From Trema orientale (Eukaryota; Streptophyta; Magnoliopsida; Rosales; Cannabaceae), in the NCBI GenBank assembly GCA_002914845.1, contig JXTC01000054.1, positions 634,199 through 698,198 on the forward strand: a DNA stretch of 64,000 nt. Direction: 5' to 3'. A program made the translations under genes and the position numbers. Below, in pieces: positions 18,057-30,043 of the stretch (the stretch's first letter is position 1; the number at the start of each line of letters is the position of its first letter). The notes under the pieces were generated by a model, which saw nothing but the letters and a program-made list of their open reading frames with translations, was not told the origin of the DNA and did no database searches.

Positions 18057-19547
18057 GGATATGGACAATTTAGTTTTAAAAGATCGGTTTTAGGTATTAC
18101 CAAATAATTCAGTAATTGATTAAACTAAATTAGTAATTAATTAATTATGTTGCAACACGTGTATGAAAAATTGTTACAACAACGAGTGCATATGTTGCAA
18201 CAAGAATAAGAAAATAAAGAATGAACACAAAATATTTTTGACGTAGTTCTAACCTCTCCTACTCTACAAGACTAGGTCCAGAGATTAAACAAATTAGTAA
18301 AGAATAAAGATTACAAATACTAATTGACTAATATTGCAATAAAAGACTCCATCTTTTCAAATGCCGCAATGTGTTGTAACGACTTCATCAATCTTGTTTA
18401 ACAACCTCTCCTTGTCTTGTTGATACTTCACATGTGAACTTCCTTCACTGGTTCGGATCTGTCTTCTATCGAAGACGAAATGTTCTTTCTCTCGAAGAAC
18501 AAAAGGACTCAAATAGGAAATCTAGAAAACTCACTAGCTGTCTAAATTTCACAATGGCAATAAAACAAACTCTATGCTTTACATAAAAGCTCTCTCACTG
18601 AGTATTTTCTCTCAAATGAAGTGCACACAAATTCATTGGTCTTGCTGAGCTTTTATAGATGAATTTCCAGCCTCAATCTCGTGCTCTGTTAGTGTGAATA
18701 GACTGAAAATCATACGAAATCTGTATTGTCATTCCTTGTTTAGACAGTTAAAAAGTTGTTGCATGAATTGTCTCTAAAAATTTTCTAGGCGTATTGAGAG
18801 AATTTCTCCACAATTTTGGCTCTTCTTAATCAACTAAAATCACTCTTTTATACTTGCAAAAACTTTCCTTAAAGATGAATTGATTTCATAATTAATTAGA
18901 GTCAATTAATTCAATCAAAAGAACTTTTTTTAAATAGTACAATCTGTTGTAACAGATTTTGCCAAAAAATCCCAAAAGCTCATAAAAATAATTACATTAA
19001 TTTAATGAGAATATTATCTGCACCATAATGGAAAGAATATCACCATAATTCTACTTATATATCTGTCAATAATCATTATCCAAGATTTGAGATAATAATT
19101 AGCAAGAATCAAGTTCAAAATGGAAACTTGATCAAAGAAAAAATGAGATAAAATATCTCAATTAATTTAGTTCAGCTAGCCATGAAAATCCACCAGTAAT
19201 CATCTCTATTATCCTACTAGAAACGTTTAATAAGGAAAATTAGATCAAAGGATGCAAGAATAAAAGTTTCCAAAATTAGATTTTTGATCTACACAAATCC
19301 GTTGTGAGTGATCATGTAAATCTGTTGCGACAAGTATTTTATAATATAAACATACCTGTTGTAACAACTTGTTATTTTCCTTACAACAACTTGAGTTTAT
19401 AATTTTTGCCAATTATTTACCAACACCTTGGATCTAACAAGTTTGTCTCCTTGCACATGCTTGTGCTTTCAATTTGATGCACAATATAAATAGCAAAGCA
19501 CATCATAAATTACTTCAACAAAGAAAAGAAAAGAAAAGAAAAAACAC
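18057..19547. other. Unassigned, transposon-like region rich in GTTGYAAC palindromes
   Basis: No coding sequence is seen. The motif TGTTGCAACA/TGTTGTAACA or close variants recurs (about 18149, 18170, 18192, 18371, 18949, 19318, 19356). The right part ends in ATTTACCAACA near 19425, which read backwards begins TGTTGGTAAAT as an LTR might. The left end and target duplication were not found. Confidence 0.35.
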
Positions 19548-19550
19548 TAA

Positions 19551-19979
19551 GGATTTGCTTGAATTCACTTTTCTTTCTATTTTTTATTTTTTAAGCAAAA
19601 AAATTGAAATTATTTTTGGAAGTTTGTTTGGCAGCCTTATTTTTTTTTTTCGGTTTTTAAAATTGTTACCAAAAATTTCAAAAAAAAAAGTAGTAACAAG
19701 AAATTTCTAATATCTTTATTTTTTTTAAATAAATTCCAAAAGCAAAAGAAACTTACAGATACTTGTACACAAGTACATATATACATATATGTATATACAT
19801 ATACAAATACAAGTCTATATGACTTTCTCTCTCATTATTTGTGTATTTTTGTTTTTGAAAACAAGTAAAATTTACCAAACATGTTTCTTATTTTTAAAAA
19901 TTTTCAAATCAGAACAAAGTTTTTACTTTTATTTTTAATTTATTTAAGCAAAAAACTAGAAGTAGATCCAAACATGCCC
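19551..19979. mobile_element. PIF/Harbinger-like MITE, copy 1
   Basis: A 429-bp AT-rich element with imperfect terminal inverted repeats (GGATTTGCTTGAATTC at the left, GATCCAAACATGCCC at the right). It is bounded by TAA at 19548-19550 and 19980-19982, the 3-bp target duplication typical of Harbinger/Tourist elements. No coding capacity. A related copy lies at 28916-29345. Confidence 0.7.
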
Positions 19980-20034
19980 TAAATTTTCATTATTTGGTAT
20001 CTGAGTTAGGAAATTGAGAATCTAATTAATATGG

Positions 20035-20910
20035 GGTTAGGGACTAAAATTAGGATTAGTCCTTTCTTTTCAGTTTCTTTCTAATTTTCTTGTCGTTTTC
20101 ATGTTTTTAGCAAGTTTACACTATGTAGTTGTTTTTATCATTGCATTGTCGTTTATTCGGACTTAATATGTGGTTACTATGATTTTATGTCATTTTCAAA
20201 GCTTTTATTATTGGATCAATTGTTATGGTCAGCAGTACACTTTTCTTTTTATTTTTTCCTGGTTATTGTCACTTTTTTTTTATAATTAATTTACATGTAA
20301 ATTTTGAAACTTTTGCGGTTTTTAAGTGTTATTGACGTTTTCCGAAATTCCCTTCATTTTTTTTTTTTGTTTTTTGTTTCAAATGGTTCTTGTTGAGATT
20401 ATTTTGTCACTCTCTTGGTCATTTAACATACCGCCAACAGCGGTGATGTCCTATTGCTCTCACCCTTTTAAGACCGGCACTACCACAACTGTTTTATCTC
20501 ATGTGATCAGTCTCAAATGGGCAAAATCATCTTAAAGTCGTTTAATTGCCAACTTTTTTAAATATATTTATTTGTTATCATCATTTTCTTTTTCTTTTCG
20601 AGAATTCATTGCATGTTTTCACAGGACAAAAAAATGTAGCTTGTACCGAATGAACAACTTAGAGGTCCCTGTATTATATATGGACATATTTTTTGTAGAA
20701 CAACTTTATTTTTTTCTTTTGGAAGAAAAAAAATTCTTTATGTAAATAAATCATTTGGTATAATAGGAGCAATACATGAACTAAGAGTTTATCGTTACAA
20801 AACAAAATAAAGTAACAAGTGTGACCTGCATAATAAAGTAACAAGTGTGACCTGCATGATCTCTCAACTAAGTATTCATATCAGTAACAATAAAGTCATA
20901 GCCACACATG
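20035..20910 (+). repeat. Duplicated RLP 5' flank, copy B left part
   Basis: Matches 16700-17600 and, with 23363-23830, forms the upstream flank of the RLP at 23963. It includes a TGTCGTTTTC-rich part (20090-20370) and a 26-bp exact tandem duplication at 20806-20857 (unit AATAAAGTAACAAGTGTGAC plus six bases). The flank is interrupted at 20916 by a 2.4-kb LTR-like insertion. Confidence 0.75.
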
Positions 20911-20915
20911 CATAC

Positions 20916-23362
20916 TGTAAAAACTGGATTCAAATAGGGGTATAAGTATAATTTTTGACCCAATGGCAATTTGATAAATAAGAATTTTTGGATTATTTTA
21001 TTTAAAATATCTGGAATTTTATATTTGGTACTATAGTTTCAAGCTTTTGCATAAAAACCCCTGCAAATGTCCATCTTCTCACAATCAAGGGCCCGAAAGA
21101 GAACCAAAATAGCTGAAATTGTTTAGCTTTGCCACTGAGCCACCACCATGCCTTACTGCTGACGCGCCTGTCCACGCACTTCCCCAGCCTCTGACGAAGT
21201 CACTCCGCCAAGTCCCATTGGATTTCGTCGCAGGAGAACGGAGATTGGCCATCTTGAAGTTTCCGACCACCGTGAGGTTTTTCGGCCACTGTAGCTTCAC
21301 TAGAGCTCCTTTAGTAACACCAAGGATATGGTTGGACTCTTCTCATAGTCGCCGTCATTTTCTAACCAGTCTTGGCCGTTATCTCACTACCGGTAAGATT
21401 TTCACCTATTTTATCCGAGATAATTATATGAGGTGAAAGAGGGATACAAATCATGAATAATTACAATTAGTAGAAGTTAAAACAATATCAAGAAGTGTGT
21501 TATTATTGAGATTGGGTTTGGGCTGAGATTTGAAAAATGTTATTTTTCGAAATATTTATACAAAAATGATAATTTTACAAATAATTAGCAAAGTTGATAC
21601 TTTTTCAAATATTTTCAAAAGTGATATTTTCCTAAATAGTTCTATGACAATGATACTTTCTGAAATATTTTTAGAACAGTAGTATTTTAGTAAAACTCCA
21701 GCAAAGATGATATTTTTCTAAATACTTTGGAAAAAGTGGATATTTTTCAAATTAATAAAAAGATATATTTTTGTAATTCTCGGATTTAAAGCTGTTTAAG
21801 GCTCGGGATCTTGAAACTGGATTCTGATTTCATATTTGGATTTAGTAAGTTAAGAAACGAGTTTTGATATATAATATCGCTTTATTTCGAAGTGGCACAA
21901 ATTCTGAGACTCGTGAATAATCTAGTTTTGTGTGCCATGGGGTGGGTCACACTCCGAGACCCACTTTTGACAAATTATATATCTAACCTAGCATTTTTGG
22001 GTACTTTGAATTCAGTAGTAATCTCCATTTCTCATTCCGAGACTCTATTAGAAATTATTTTTTTTAAAGTGAGCTTCTAGGGATCCCAAAACAACCGTTC
22101 GAGTACCCAAGTGACCAACGAGAGTTTTCCTCGAGCGTCGTTGGCTTGGTATAGTTACCAAATTGAGACAGGCATTTAATTACCTAGTTTTATACTTGTT
22201 TTGCTTTATATTGTATTATAATATTTTATAAAAAATCATGAATTTTACGATTATTGATAAATTGTTGAAACACATTGGATTATATTAGGATTGGACTGTG
22301 TGGAATTTTATACATATTTTTTAAATTATGATTATAGGGTAATATAGCGGTATGCTGCTCATGTTACAGTAAATCTCAAAATAATGCCAATTGATATTTT
22401 TAAACCATTGTTTGGTAAATATTTTGCATGATTATTACATATCTTGTTACATGTTGTATATACCATAGGATTATACACTTGAGTTCCATTATTGCATCAT
22501 GGTAGTTTAGATCGCTGGTGAGTTGTTGCAGTGCTAGGTGAAAGACATAGGCCCCTGCACAGGTTTTTGGCTGATATACCTACGAGTAGTGTCAGGATGT
22601 TAGGTACCTCTGCTACAGAGGTATTACAGGGCCGTGATGGGAGGATGAGAGCTCATTCATATACTTAGTTGATTTATGATATATACAATTATGTGGATTT
22701 GATTTTAGTTTTGAATATGAGATTATTCGGGATATTAATTATTTTTTGTTTATAAATGGATTTTGGAAAAGGTATTAATTATATAGGTTTGATAAAATTG
22801 TATCTATTTAAAAAGGTAATTGAATTATTACTGAGCATGTAAATGCTCACCCCCTTACTTATCTCACTTTCATGTATTTGTCTATTTGAGATAGTAATTC
22901 TAGTAGTCAGACAAGCTACGTACGTAGCTTGTACTTGCTTTCCCACTCCTCTTCCTTGGTGGATGCTTATACTCTGTTAATTTCCTTTTTTTGTTCGATT
23001 ATTTAGCCAAGATTAGTAAGTGGATGTTTGATGATAGTTTTGTTATTAATTTGAGAACTTAATTCTTTGTAAATTATTTTGGACATTGACTAAAGTTTTC
23101 AGTTTAACTCAATTTACCAAAAACTTATGATTTCTCAACGAGTATCCAAATGAGATAGTTAGAAATTTTCTTGAACTTTAACGGGTATTTTTCTTAAATA
23201 ATTAATACTAATAAGACTTTTAATGATTAGGTAATTCATAATGATTCGACCAAAATAAAATTATTTAATATTTGATTTCTCCTGAATTTCGTAAAATTAA
23301 TATTTAATTATTTTTTCATCTAAAATTACTAAAAACACGGTTTTGGATTTCTGGTCGTGACA
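20916..23362 (+). mobile_element. Probable 2.4-kb solo LTR in the RLP upstream flank
   Basis: The segment begins TGTAAAAACTGG and ends GGTCGTGACA. It is bounded by CATAC (20911-20915) and CATAT (23363-23367), a near-perfect 5-bp target duplication. It separates two blocks that are contiguous in copy A of the duplicated flank, which shows directly that it is an insertion. Internal marks such as GATGTTAGGTACCTCTGC and CTGAGCATGTAAATGCTCAC look like a Ty3/gypsy LTR, but the clade is inferred. No internal region or second LTR is present, so a solo LTR is the simplest reading. Short ORFs inside are not genes. Confidence 0.65.
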
Positions 23363-23962
23363 CATATCCACAAGCCGAGTTCTTCTCATAACAACATTTC
23401 TGTTACTTTCAACTAAATGGATAGTGAAACCGAAAGAAACGACAAGATCTATATTCTTACAAAGAGCAATTAACTTGTTTAAAACAACTGTGTCAAAAGT
23501 ACTCATATCTTTGGGAGATCATTGATATTTGATATTGTGAGGTAGGGTGTCAGAAAATTTTCAAGCACTCAAATTCGTTTTCTCAGAACTTGAAGTTACA
23601 TATTACATGAATTGTTTTGCGTGATCTATGGCCCGACTATTAAGCTGAAATAAACGAAAACAAACAAATATTTGACAAACATTTTTCAAAATCTAAGAAG
23701 CACGTTTTACTGACTTTTGGAAAAATATTTTGGAGCGTTGTTTATCCAATTTAACCCAACTCATCAAACCAGAAACTACGTTGCCAGTCCAAAAAGATAT
23801 CCCAGATAGTTTTGTTGGTCTCCTTTCAAAGTCTTGTGCTTTCCAACTCTAGACATACATTATAAATACCAAAGTATAACTTGGATTATTTTAACGAAGA
23901 AAAGAAGAAAAAAACTCAGTTTTCATTATTTGGCTTCTGAGTTCTGAAATTCAGAATCTGAG
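23363..23962 (+). promoter_or_regulatory. Proximal promoter and 5' leader of the first RLP gene
   Basis: The block 23375-23830 is homologous to 17630-18056. A TATA-like TATAAATA at 23861-23868 lies about 100 bp before the ATG at 23963, a normal spacing for a short leader. Confidence 0.55.
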
Positions 23963-26932
23963 ATGGGATTGTTCGTTTTCCTTTTCTTCTTATTTCATTC
24001 TCAACCTCTGTTGTCCTCTCCACTGCCTTCTCCTTCTTATCCGTCGTGTCATCCTCTTGAGAGCTCTGCTTTGCTCCAATTCAAGAACTCATTTTCCATT
24101 AATCAAAATCTCAACGTTTACTACTCTATACTCACAAATATCACCTCATATCCCAAGACAGTCTCTTGGAAGAATGGCACGAATTGCTGTTCATGGGAGG
24201 GAGTTTCGTGTGATAGTATTTCGGGTCACATTGTTGGCCTTAACTTGGGTTCTAGCTGTCTTCAAGGCCAACTTCATTCCAATAGCAGTCTTTTCTCACT
24301 TCGCCATCTTCAGAGTTTAAACCTTGATTACAATGATTTCAATGGCTCCCCAATTCCACCTGAGTTCGGTGGTTTTCGCAACCTGACATGGCTTAGCATT
24401 GTTTATGCCAACTTTGCGGGTTATGTTCCTGTCGAACTGGCTTACCTCTCCAATCTGGTTCAACTTTATCTTACTAATAACGTTTATTATCAGTATGAGT
24501 TGAGGCTGGAGCCATATCTCTTCAGAAGAATGGTTCATAATTTGACCAATCTGAGATATCTTTCTCTATGCGGTGTCAACATGTTTGACGTTGAACCAGC
24601 TACTTCTTTGGTGAATGTATCTTCTTCTTTAACCGATCTCGATCTCAGGTGGTGTCAACTGCGAGGGAAATTCCCAGAGAAGATTTTTCGCCTACCAAAC
24701 CTCCAAGGGCTCTGTTTAGACAACAACTTACTTGTTTTTGGTTCGTTGCCTATGTATAACTGGAGCACTCCACTCAGGTACTTGAGTCTTTCCAATACAG
24801 AAATTTCTATAGATATATCGTATCTAAGTACAAGTGCCAAGTCTTTGCAGAGTTTGTATCTCTCCGGTTGCAAATTTAAAGGATCATATCCTGCATTGAT
24901 GGCTAACCTCACACAATTATTACAGCTCACTACTTTAGACCTCTCTTCCAATAGTTTTGGAGGTCAGATCCCGTGGTCCTATCTAAATAATATTCGGCAA
25001 CTCACTTGCTTGGTTCTTTCTCGAAACAATTTCATTAGCCAGCTTCCAGAAATTTCTAGTATCAACTCATCTCAGATCCTTGTACCAATGAACTTAATAT
25101 ATCTAGACTTATCTAGTAACTTGCTCAGTGGATCAATACCTTCTTGGATATTTTCCCTTCCACATTTACAGTATTTAACCTTGGAAAGCAATCAATTCAC
25201 TGGCTGTATTGAAGAATTTCAAACTCGATCTCTGCGGCAGCTTTCATTGAGTATGAACAAACTCCATGGACAGCTTCCTATCTCAATCTTTCAACAAGAA
25301 GACCTCTATTTTCTATCTCTCTCATACAACAATATGAGTGGTGTTTTGGAGTTAAATATGTTCTCAAAGTTGAAAAATCTTAAGCGTCTTGATCTTTGTT
25401 TTAACAGTTTCTTTTTGAGCAAGAACAGCTATGTCGATAATCCCTTCCCCCAGCTTCGAGAGTTGAGGTTATCTTCGTGCAATATAAGTGAATTTCCATA
25501 TTTTCTAAGAAGCTTTGAAAGACTAGATCTCCTACATCTCTCGCACAACCAAATTCACGGTGAGATTCCCAAATGGCTATGGAATGAGGGAACACAATTA
25601 TTGTCTTACTTGAATCTTTCTCATAACTTTCTAACTTCTGTAGAGCAAATTCCATGGAAAAGCTTAAGCTATTTAGACCTTCGCTCTAACCATCTTCAAG
25701 GGAAGCTTCCAATTGTTCCACCTTCCATAGTTGTTTTTTTCATCTCGAACAATCAACTAGCTGGAGAGATACCTTCTTTATATTGCCAGTTGAGTGCGCT
25801 TGCTATTCTTGATTTGTCTAACAATAGTTTTCATGGGAACATTCCATCATGTCTCGGAAATCTATATCCTCTCTCTGTGTTGGATCTGAGTCTTAATAAG
25901 TTTACTGGTATAATCCCTGACATGTTTTCAAACTCAACTCGCTTGAGGAGTCTTCACCTAAGTGGCAATCTGTTAGAAGGGCCACTGCCGCAATCTTTGC
26001 ACAATTGTCGAAACTTGGAAGTTTTGGATGTGGGAAAGAACAAGATAACAGACACTTTCCCCAACTGGTTGGAATCTCTTCCCACACTACAAGTTCTTGT
26101 ACTGAGATCTAATAGATTGCATGGTTCCATTGGAAATTCTAAGAAAAAGTCTCCCTTCCAAAAGTTGCGAATCATGGATCTCTCCCATAATGAATTCATT
26201 GGCCTTTTGCCGGCAGAGTATCTCGAGAGTTTCAATGCTATGATGGAAGAACATGTAGATAGGAACCTGACACACATAGGAGATATGTATTACCAAGATT
26301 CTGTGCTAGTGTCAATGAAAGATTCTGATGTCGTACTAGGAAAGATCCTAAGTATCTTCACAACAATTGATTTGTCAAGAAATAATTTCGAAGGAGAGAT
26401 TCCAGAGTCAGTGGGGATTCTCAAATCACTCAAAGGGTTGAATTTTTCCGGAAATAAACTAACTGGTTGCATTCCAGTGTCAATGAGAAATTTAACAAAT
26501 CTTGAATGGTTAGACCTTTCCTCAAATGAGCTAGTTGGAGAGATTCCTGAGCAGATGACAGATCTTACGCAGCTTGCTTTTCTAAACCTTTCTCATAACA
26601 AATTGGTAGGACCAATACCTCACGGAAAGCAATTTGATACATTCAACAGTGATTCATACAAAGAAAACCTGGGATTATGTGGCTTTCCTCTGTCCAAATC
26701 TTGCGAAAGTGGAGAGGCACAACAGAAAAGTGATCATGAGGAGCATGCAGATGAAATATTTGCTTGGAAGATTGTGATGATGGGATATGGATGTGGACTA
26801 GTAATAGGGATATCTGTGGGATACATGGTGCTTTTCAGCAGAAGGTTTGATTATTGGCTAAGAAAAAGGGTTGGAAGAGAACAAGGACGACGTGGTGGTT
26901 CGAATGTTCGCTTGAGAGGCAGGAGAAGATGA
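23963..26932 (+). CDS. LRR receptor-like protein, Cf-9 type (RLP-1), 989 aa
   Basis: Single-exon receptor-like protein: extracellular LRRs, one membrane span, no kinase. The start at 23963 gives a signal peptide (MGLFVFLFFLFHSQPLL). The N-terminal cap has CHPLESSALLQFKNSF and the paired cysteines of NCCSWEGVSC (about 73-82). A long plant-type LRR array (LxxLxLSxNxxxGxIP) follows. Around 755-800 the array is broken by the island typical of Cf proteins (YYQDSVLVSMKDSD), then the last LRRs, the GLCGFPLSKSC cap, an acidic stretch, and a transmembrane helix at about 935-960 with spaced glycines (GYGCGLVIGISVGYM). A short basic tail ends the protein. Such proteins usually pair with SOBIR1-like kinases through the glycine-rich helix and detect apoplastic signals. 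The ligand is unknown. The neighbouring paralogue begins at 30777. Confidence 0.93.
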   Translation: MGLFVFLFFLFHSQPLLSSPLPSPSYPSCHPLESSALLQFKNSFSINQNLNVYYSILTNITSYPKTVSWKNGTNCCSWEGVSCDSISGHIVGLNLGSSCLQGQLHSNSSLFSLRHLQSLNLDYNDFNGSPIPPEFGGFRNLTWLSIVYANFAGYVPVELAYLSNLVQLYLTNNVYYQYELRLEPYLFRRMVHNLTNLRYLSLCGVNMFDVEPATSLVNVSSSLTDLDLRWCQLRGKFPEKIFRLPNLQGLCLDNNLLVFGSLPMYNWSTPLRYLSLSNTEISIDISYLSTSAKSLQSLYLSGCKFKGSYPALMANLTQLLQLTTLDLSSNSFGGQIPWSYLNNIRQLTCLVLSRNNFISQLPEISSINSSQILVPMNLIYLDLSSNLLSGSIPSWIFSLPHLQYLTLESNQFTGCIEEFQTRSLRQLSLSMNKLHGQLPISIFQQEDLYFLSLSYNNMSGVLELNMFSKLKNLKRLDLCFNSFFLSKNSYVDNPFPQLRELRLSSCNISEFPYFLRSFERLDLLHLSHNQIHGEIPKWLWNEGTQLLSYLNLSHNFLTSVEQIPWKSLSYLDLRSNHLQGKLPIVPPSIVVFFISNNQLAGEIPSLYCQLSALAILDLSNNSFHGNIPSCLGNLYPLSVLDLSLNKFTGIIPDMFSNSTRLRSLHLSGNLLEGPLPQSLHNCRNLEVLDVGKNKITDTFPNWLESLPTLQVLVLRSNRLHGSIGNSKKKSPFQKLRIMDLSHNEFIGLLPAEYLESFNAMMEEHVDRNLTHIGDMYYQDSVLVSMKDSDVVLGKILSIFTTIDLSRNNFEGEIPESVGILKSLKGLNFSGNKLTGCIPVSMRNLTNLEWLDLSSNELVGEIPEQMTDLTQLAFLNLSHNKLVGPIPHGKQFDTFNSDSYKENLGLCGFPLSKSCESGEAQQKSDHEEHADEIFAWKIVMMGYGCGLVIGISVGYMVLFSRRFDYWLRKRVGREQGRRGGSNVRLRGRRR

Positions 26933-27589
26933 AACTAGCTGATCCTCAGAGGAAAATGGTGACTTGTGGTAAGTGTGGAGAATAAAAAAAATTAAGGTTG
27001 TAATAATATCTTTGCACTTTAAACTAGCTTCTTGTTATGTTTTTAACCATATTCTTGATTAATCAACTAATGAATTAATTATTTGCTTTTGTTTTGTGTC
27101 TGTGTTTCTTGATGCTGAACAGAAACGTCGGTGAATGTTGATCCACCAGTGATCTGTGACTTTCCCTCCCATTCTCTTGTGTTTTTTAAGTCTTTTTCTG
27201 CAGCTAGAGAGCTCGAAAATAAAGGATATTTACCTTACTTTTCTATTGTATTTGGAATGTTATGTTTAAAATTTAAGGTTTTGTTAATAAGAAATCATGA
27301 TATTGTTCTGAAGTTAATGTTTTACGAAATCAAATTCTGGGAAGAGCTGGCTGTTTACCAATGGAATTATCATTTATGTTTAAGATGATTCTGTTCTTTA
27401 GAATATGGTGTACATTTGACTTCTTTAGTGAGAGGAATAGAAACAACAAAAGCCATAAAACAAAACAACATTCCCTCTTTCCGTTCTGTTTTTTTTTTTT
27501 TTTTGGTCCTGCACTTCTATAATTCCGTATCATTATACTGAGAAACCTCCTATTATTACATGTTCTATAATGTCACTGTTACGTGTTTA
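26933..27589 (+). other. RLP-1 3'UTR with an intron, and 3' flank
   Basis: A GT-AG intron is predicted at 26969-27122 (GTAAGTGTGG to GATGCTGAACAG), after the stop codon. The same arrangement occurs after RLP-2 (33828-33974). Cf-9-type genes are known to carry a 3'UTR intron. The flank 27300-27430 aligns with 34240-34370. No further coding sequence is seen. Confidence 0.6.
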
Positions 27590-28217
27590 AAGCTCTATAG
27601 ATAAGTGCCAACTTGAAGATGAAGTTAGAAAGAAGAGAAGCTTGATTCTACAGGTTTCTTTTCTATGACTATTAATGAATTTATTAAAAGATAAATATTT
27701 GATTATCGTGGAAGTTCTAACATTTACTCTAATGTGGATGTTACAGTTACTGAGAATGAATAGAATTGGAGTATGGATAAGAAACATGCAGCTGGTATTT
27801 CCTTGTCTGAGTAATACTTGAGAAGAGTAAGGTCCTTGTGCTTAATGAAGCTACTGCTTCCACCAACACTGCTACGAATATAATCTAATTCAGCACACCC
27901 TCCGGCAACATTTCTCTGATCGCACGGTTGTTACAATCGCACTTTGAATAATTTCTGTTCTTGACAGTGACATGGCTTAATTTGCTTCTAAGTCATGGTA
28001 ATTAGTTTTGGCCATACAATTTATTCTATTCACTTAAGTAACTTAATTACTTGATTATCTTCTAGCAGTTTAGCCTCAATGTCCTCATTTCTTTCCTATT
28101 TTTCTTGCAGGGCTATTGAGGAATTCATCACTCCAACAACATCCTCAAAAAATCAAATCATCATCTTTTGCTCAGCTTGTAGCAGAATATACCGTGTGAT
28201 CAAGTCCTTAATTTTGA
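27590..28217 (+). pseudogene. Decayed ABCC 3' end (last three exons)
   Basis: Homologous to 8537-9145 of the full ABCC gene. Piece 1 (27590-27653) keeps DKCQLEDEV-like codons and a GTTTCT donor. Piece 2 (27747-27998) starts VTENE and hits an in-frame stop where GENW should follow, and its signature and Walker B regions are frame-shifted (an extra base in ACGAATATAATC). Piece 3 (28111-28217) is a last exon ending in TGA. Upstream exons are missing. It lies only about 650 bp after RLP-1, and its 3' flank (28218-28730) is also of ABCC type. Confidence 0.88.
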
Positions 28218-28730
28218 AACCGAACATCTACATTGAACAAATTAAATGGATAATTTTTTTTTTTTTACTATGATGAAAATCAAGTACTAGGCGAACAAAC
28301 TAGTTCTTTTGTAATATATGTATGTTTCACTAAAAATCTTCTACCTAGTATCTTTTAATTACAATAAAAGTTTTTTTTTTTTTAAATGAAAGACAATTAT
28401 CATAAACCTTGATAAATTGTAATGTATCTGTTATTTTTCAGCTTGCCAAGAACCGGTATTTAATTGTTTCCTATAGACAGCGTTATGGGATATTCACTAT
28501 ATTATGTATGATTTTTTTCCCCCCTAAAAGATATGATTTTTCAAGTTGTCTCATTTGGGCATACGAGGAAAAAAAAAGTTGTCTCGTTTGTCATAAGTTA
28601 ACCTGTCGTTCGTTCCCAGATGATTGTCGTTTAAAAGTGTTTTTTTTTTGGGTCCCTAGCTGATTTTCTTTTGTTTCCCTTCTATATTGTCTTTTTTTAT
28701 ATGCCGTTTTCAGAGTTTTTCTTCAAATTG
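28218..28730. repeat. ABCC-type 3' flank, decayed copy
   Basis: Aligns with 399-1000 and 9146-9775 (ATTATCATAAACCTTGATAAATTGTAATGT is shared, as are GTTAACCTGTCGTTC and the TGTCGTTT motif). It is interrupted by poly(T) expansions. No coding sequence is seen. Confidence 0.65.
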
Positions 28731-28915
28731 ACTCCATATGACCTTATGTTGTATATATATTGTTAAGCTTCTTAATTCCACTAACTACTCAAAGTGTCAC
28801 CTTATATGGCCCGCTAGAGTTCAATTGTGCCAAGCAAACTAGATTTTAGAAACTAGCTTCATAGTACTCAACCGCACATATAGAATTACAAAAAACTCCA
28901 CAAATGCCACTTTAA

Positions 28916-29345
28916 GGGTTTGCTTGAATTCACTTCCGTGTTCTGTTTTTTACTTTTTTAAACAGAAAAATAGAAAATTTTTTTGGAAGTTCGCTTGGCA
29001 ACCTTGTTTTTGTTTTTCGTTTTTAAAAATTGTTACCAAAAATTTCAAAAAAAATTGTAACAAAAAATTTCTAATACCTTCATTTTTTTAAACAAATTTC
29101 AAAAACAAAAGAACATACAAATACTTGTACACTAGTGCTTATATACATATATATATATATACATACACAAATATAAGTCTATATGACTTTCCACTTGTTA
29201 TTTGTATTTTTTTTTTTTTTTAAAAATAAGCAGTGAAATAAAGTTTGCTAAACATGTTTCTTATTTTTAAAAATTGAAAACCAAAACAAAATTTTTACTT
29301 TTATTTTCAATTTATTTAAACAAAAAACTAGAATAAATGAACCAC
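28916..29345. mobile_element. PIF/Harbinger-like MITE, copy 2
   Basis: Same family and orientation as 19551-19979, starting GGGTTTGCTTGAATTCACTT after TAA at 28913-28915, with matching interior (TTACCAAAAATTTCAAAAAA, GTCTATATGACTTTC, AACATGTTTCTTATTTTTAA). The right terminal repeat is decayed, so the end is approximate. Confidence 0.6.
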
Positions 29346-30043
29346 TCCACACTACTTCAGATAAGGCATGTAATCGACCCATATACTCTTATACTACTCG
29401 TTAAACACAAGATGAGGAAAATAAACAATGTAATTATTACTGTTATTATAGCAAAAATAAGTACACCAAAAACTGATTGGATTATTTAAAAACATCAAGG
29501 CTTCATACTCTCTTTTTACTCACTCACGTGACACACACTTTACCCAATTACATCACTCCACTTACGCACACAACTTCACTCACACTCACCATTGTGACCA
29601 TTGGATCCTCCACGACACCCACTTTGAACCTTTCAATCATACCTCGGCAAGCACTCAGAAGACATCATCAATAATACGTGATACACATTTGCACACTTCA
29701 CCTACCGCATTCGCATACGCCACCGAGACAATGGGGTCTCATTTGTCGCACTCCGTCCCAAAGAAACAGAGAACAATAATAATAATGTAAAAGACTCAAC
29801 ATTTAGAATTTTAATTGAGGGTGATTTAGTTATTCAAAACTCTTACAGAAAATACTAAATCGGTATTAGAGAAGAAAAAGAATGAAGAAAAAGAAAAACC
29901 AATTAGCTATACGTGAGTGAAAGAGAATCATAGCTTTCTCTATAGTAGAGAAGAAAATGAGCGAACGAGAAATAAAAGTCAGTTTGTTTCAATTTTTCAG
30001 GTTCTTTTAAGACATTGGGCTTATATGGATGAAATAGGCTCAG
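29346..30043. other. Intergenic, no gene seen
   Basis: A C-rich, ACTCAC-repetitive stretch at 29510-29760 is unlike its AT-rich surroundings, but gives no recognisable protein or RNA. Confidence 0.35.

Noticed and set aside
21085-21436. GC-richer overlapping ORFs on both strands in the LTR-like insertion
   Set aside because: They lie inside the inferred solo LTR, overlap each other on opposite strands and resemble no retrotransposon protein.
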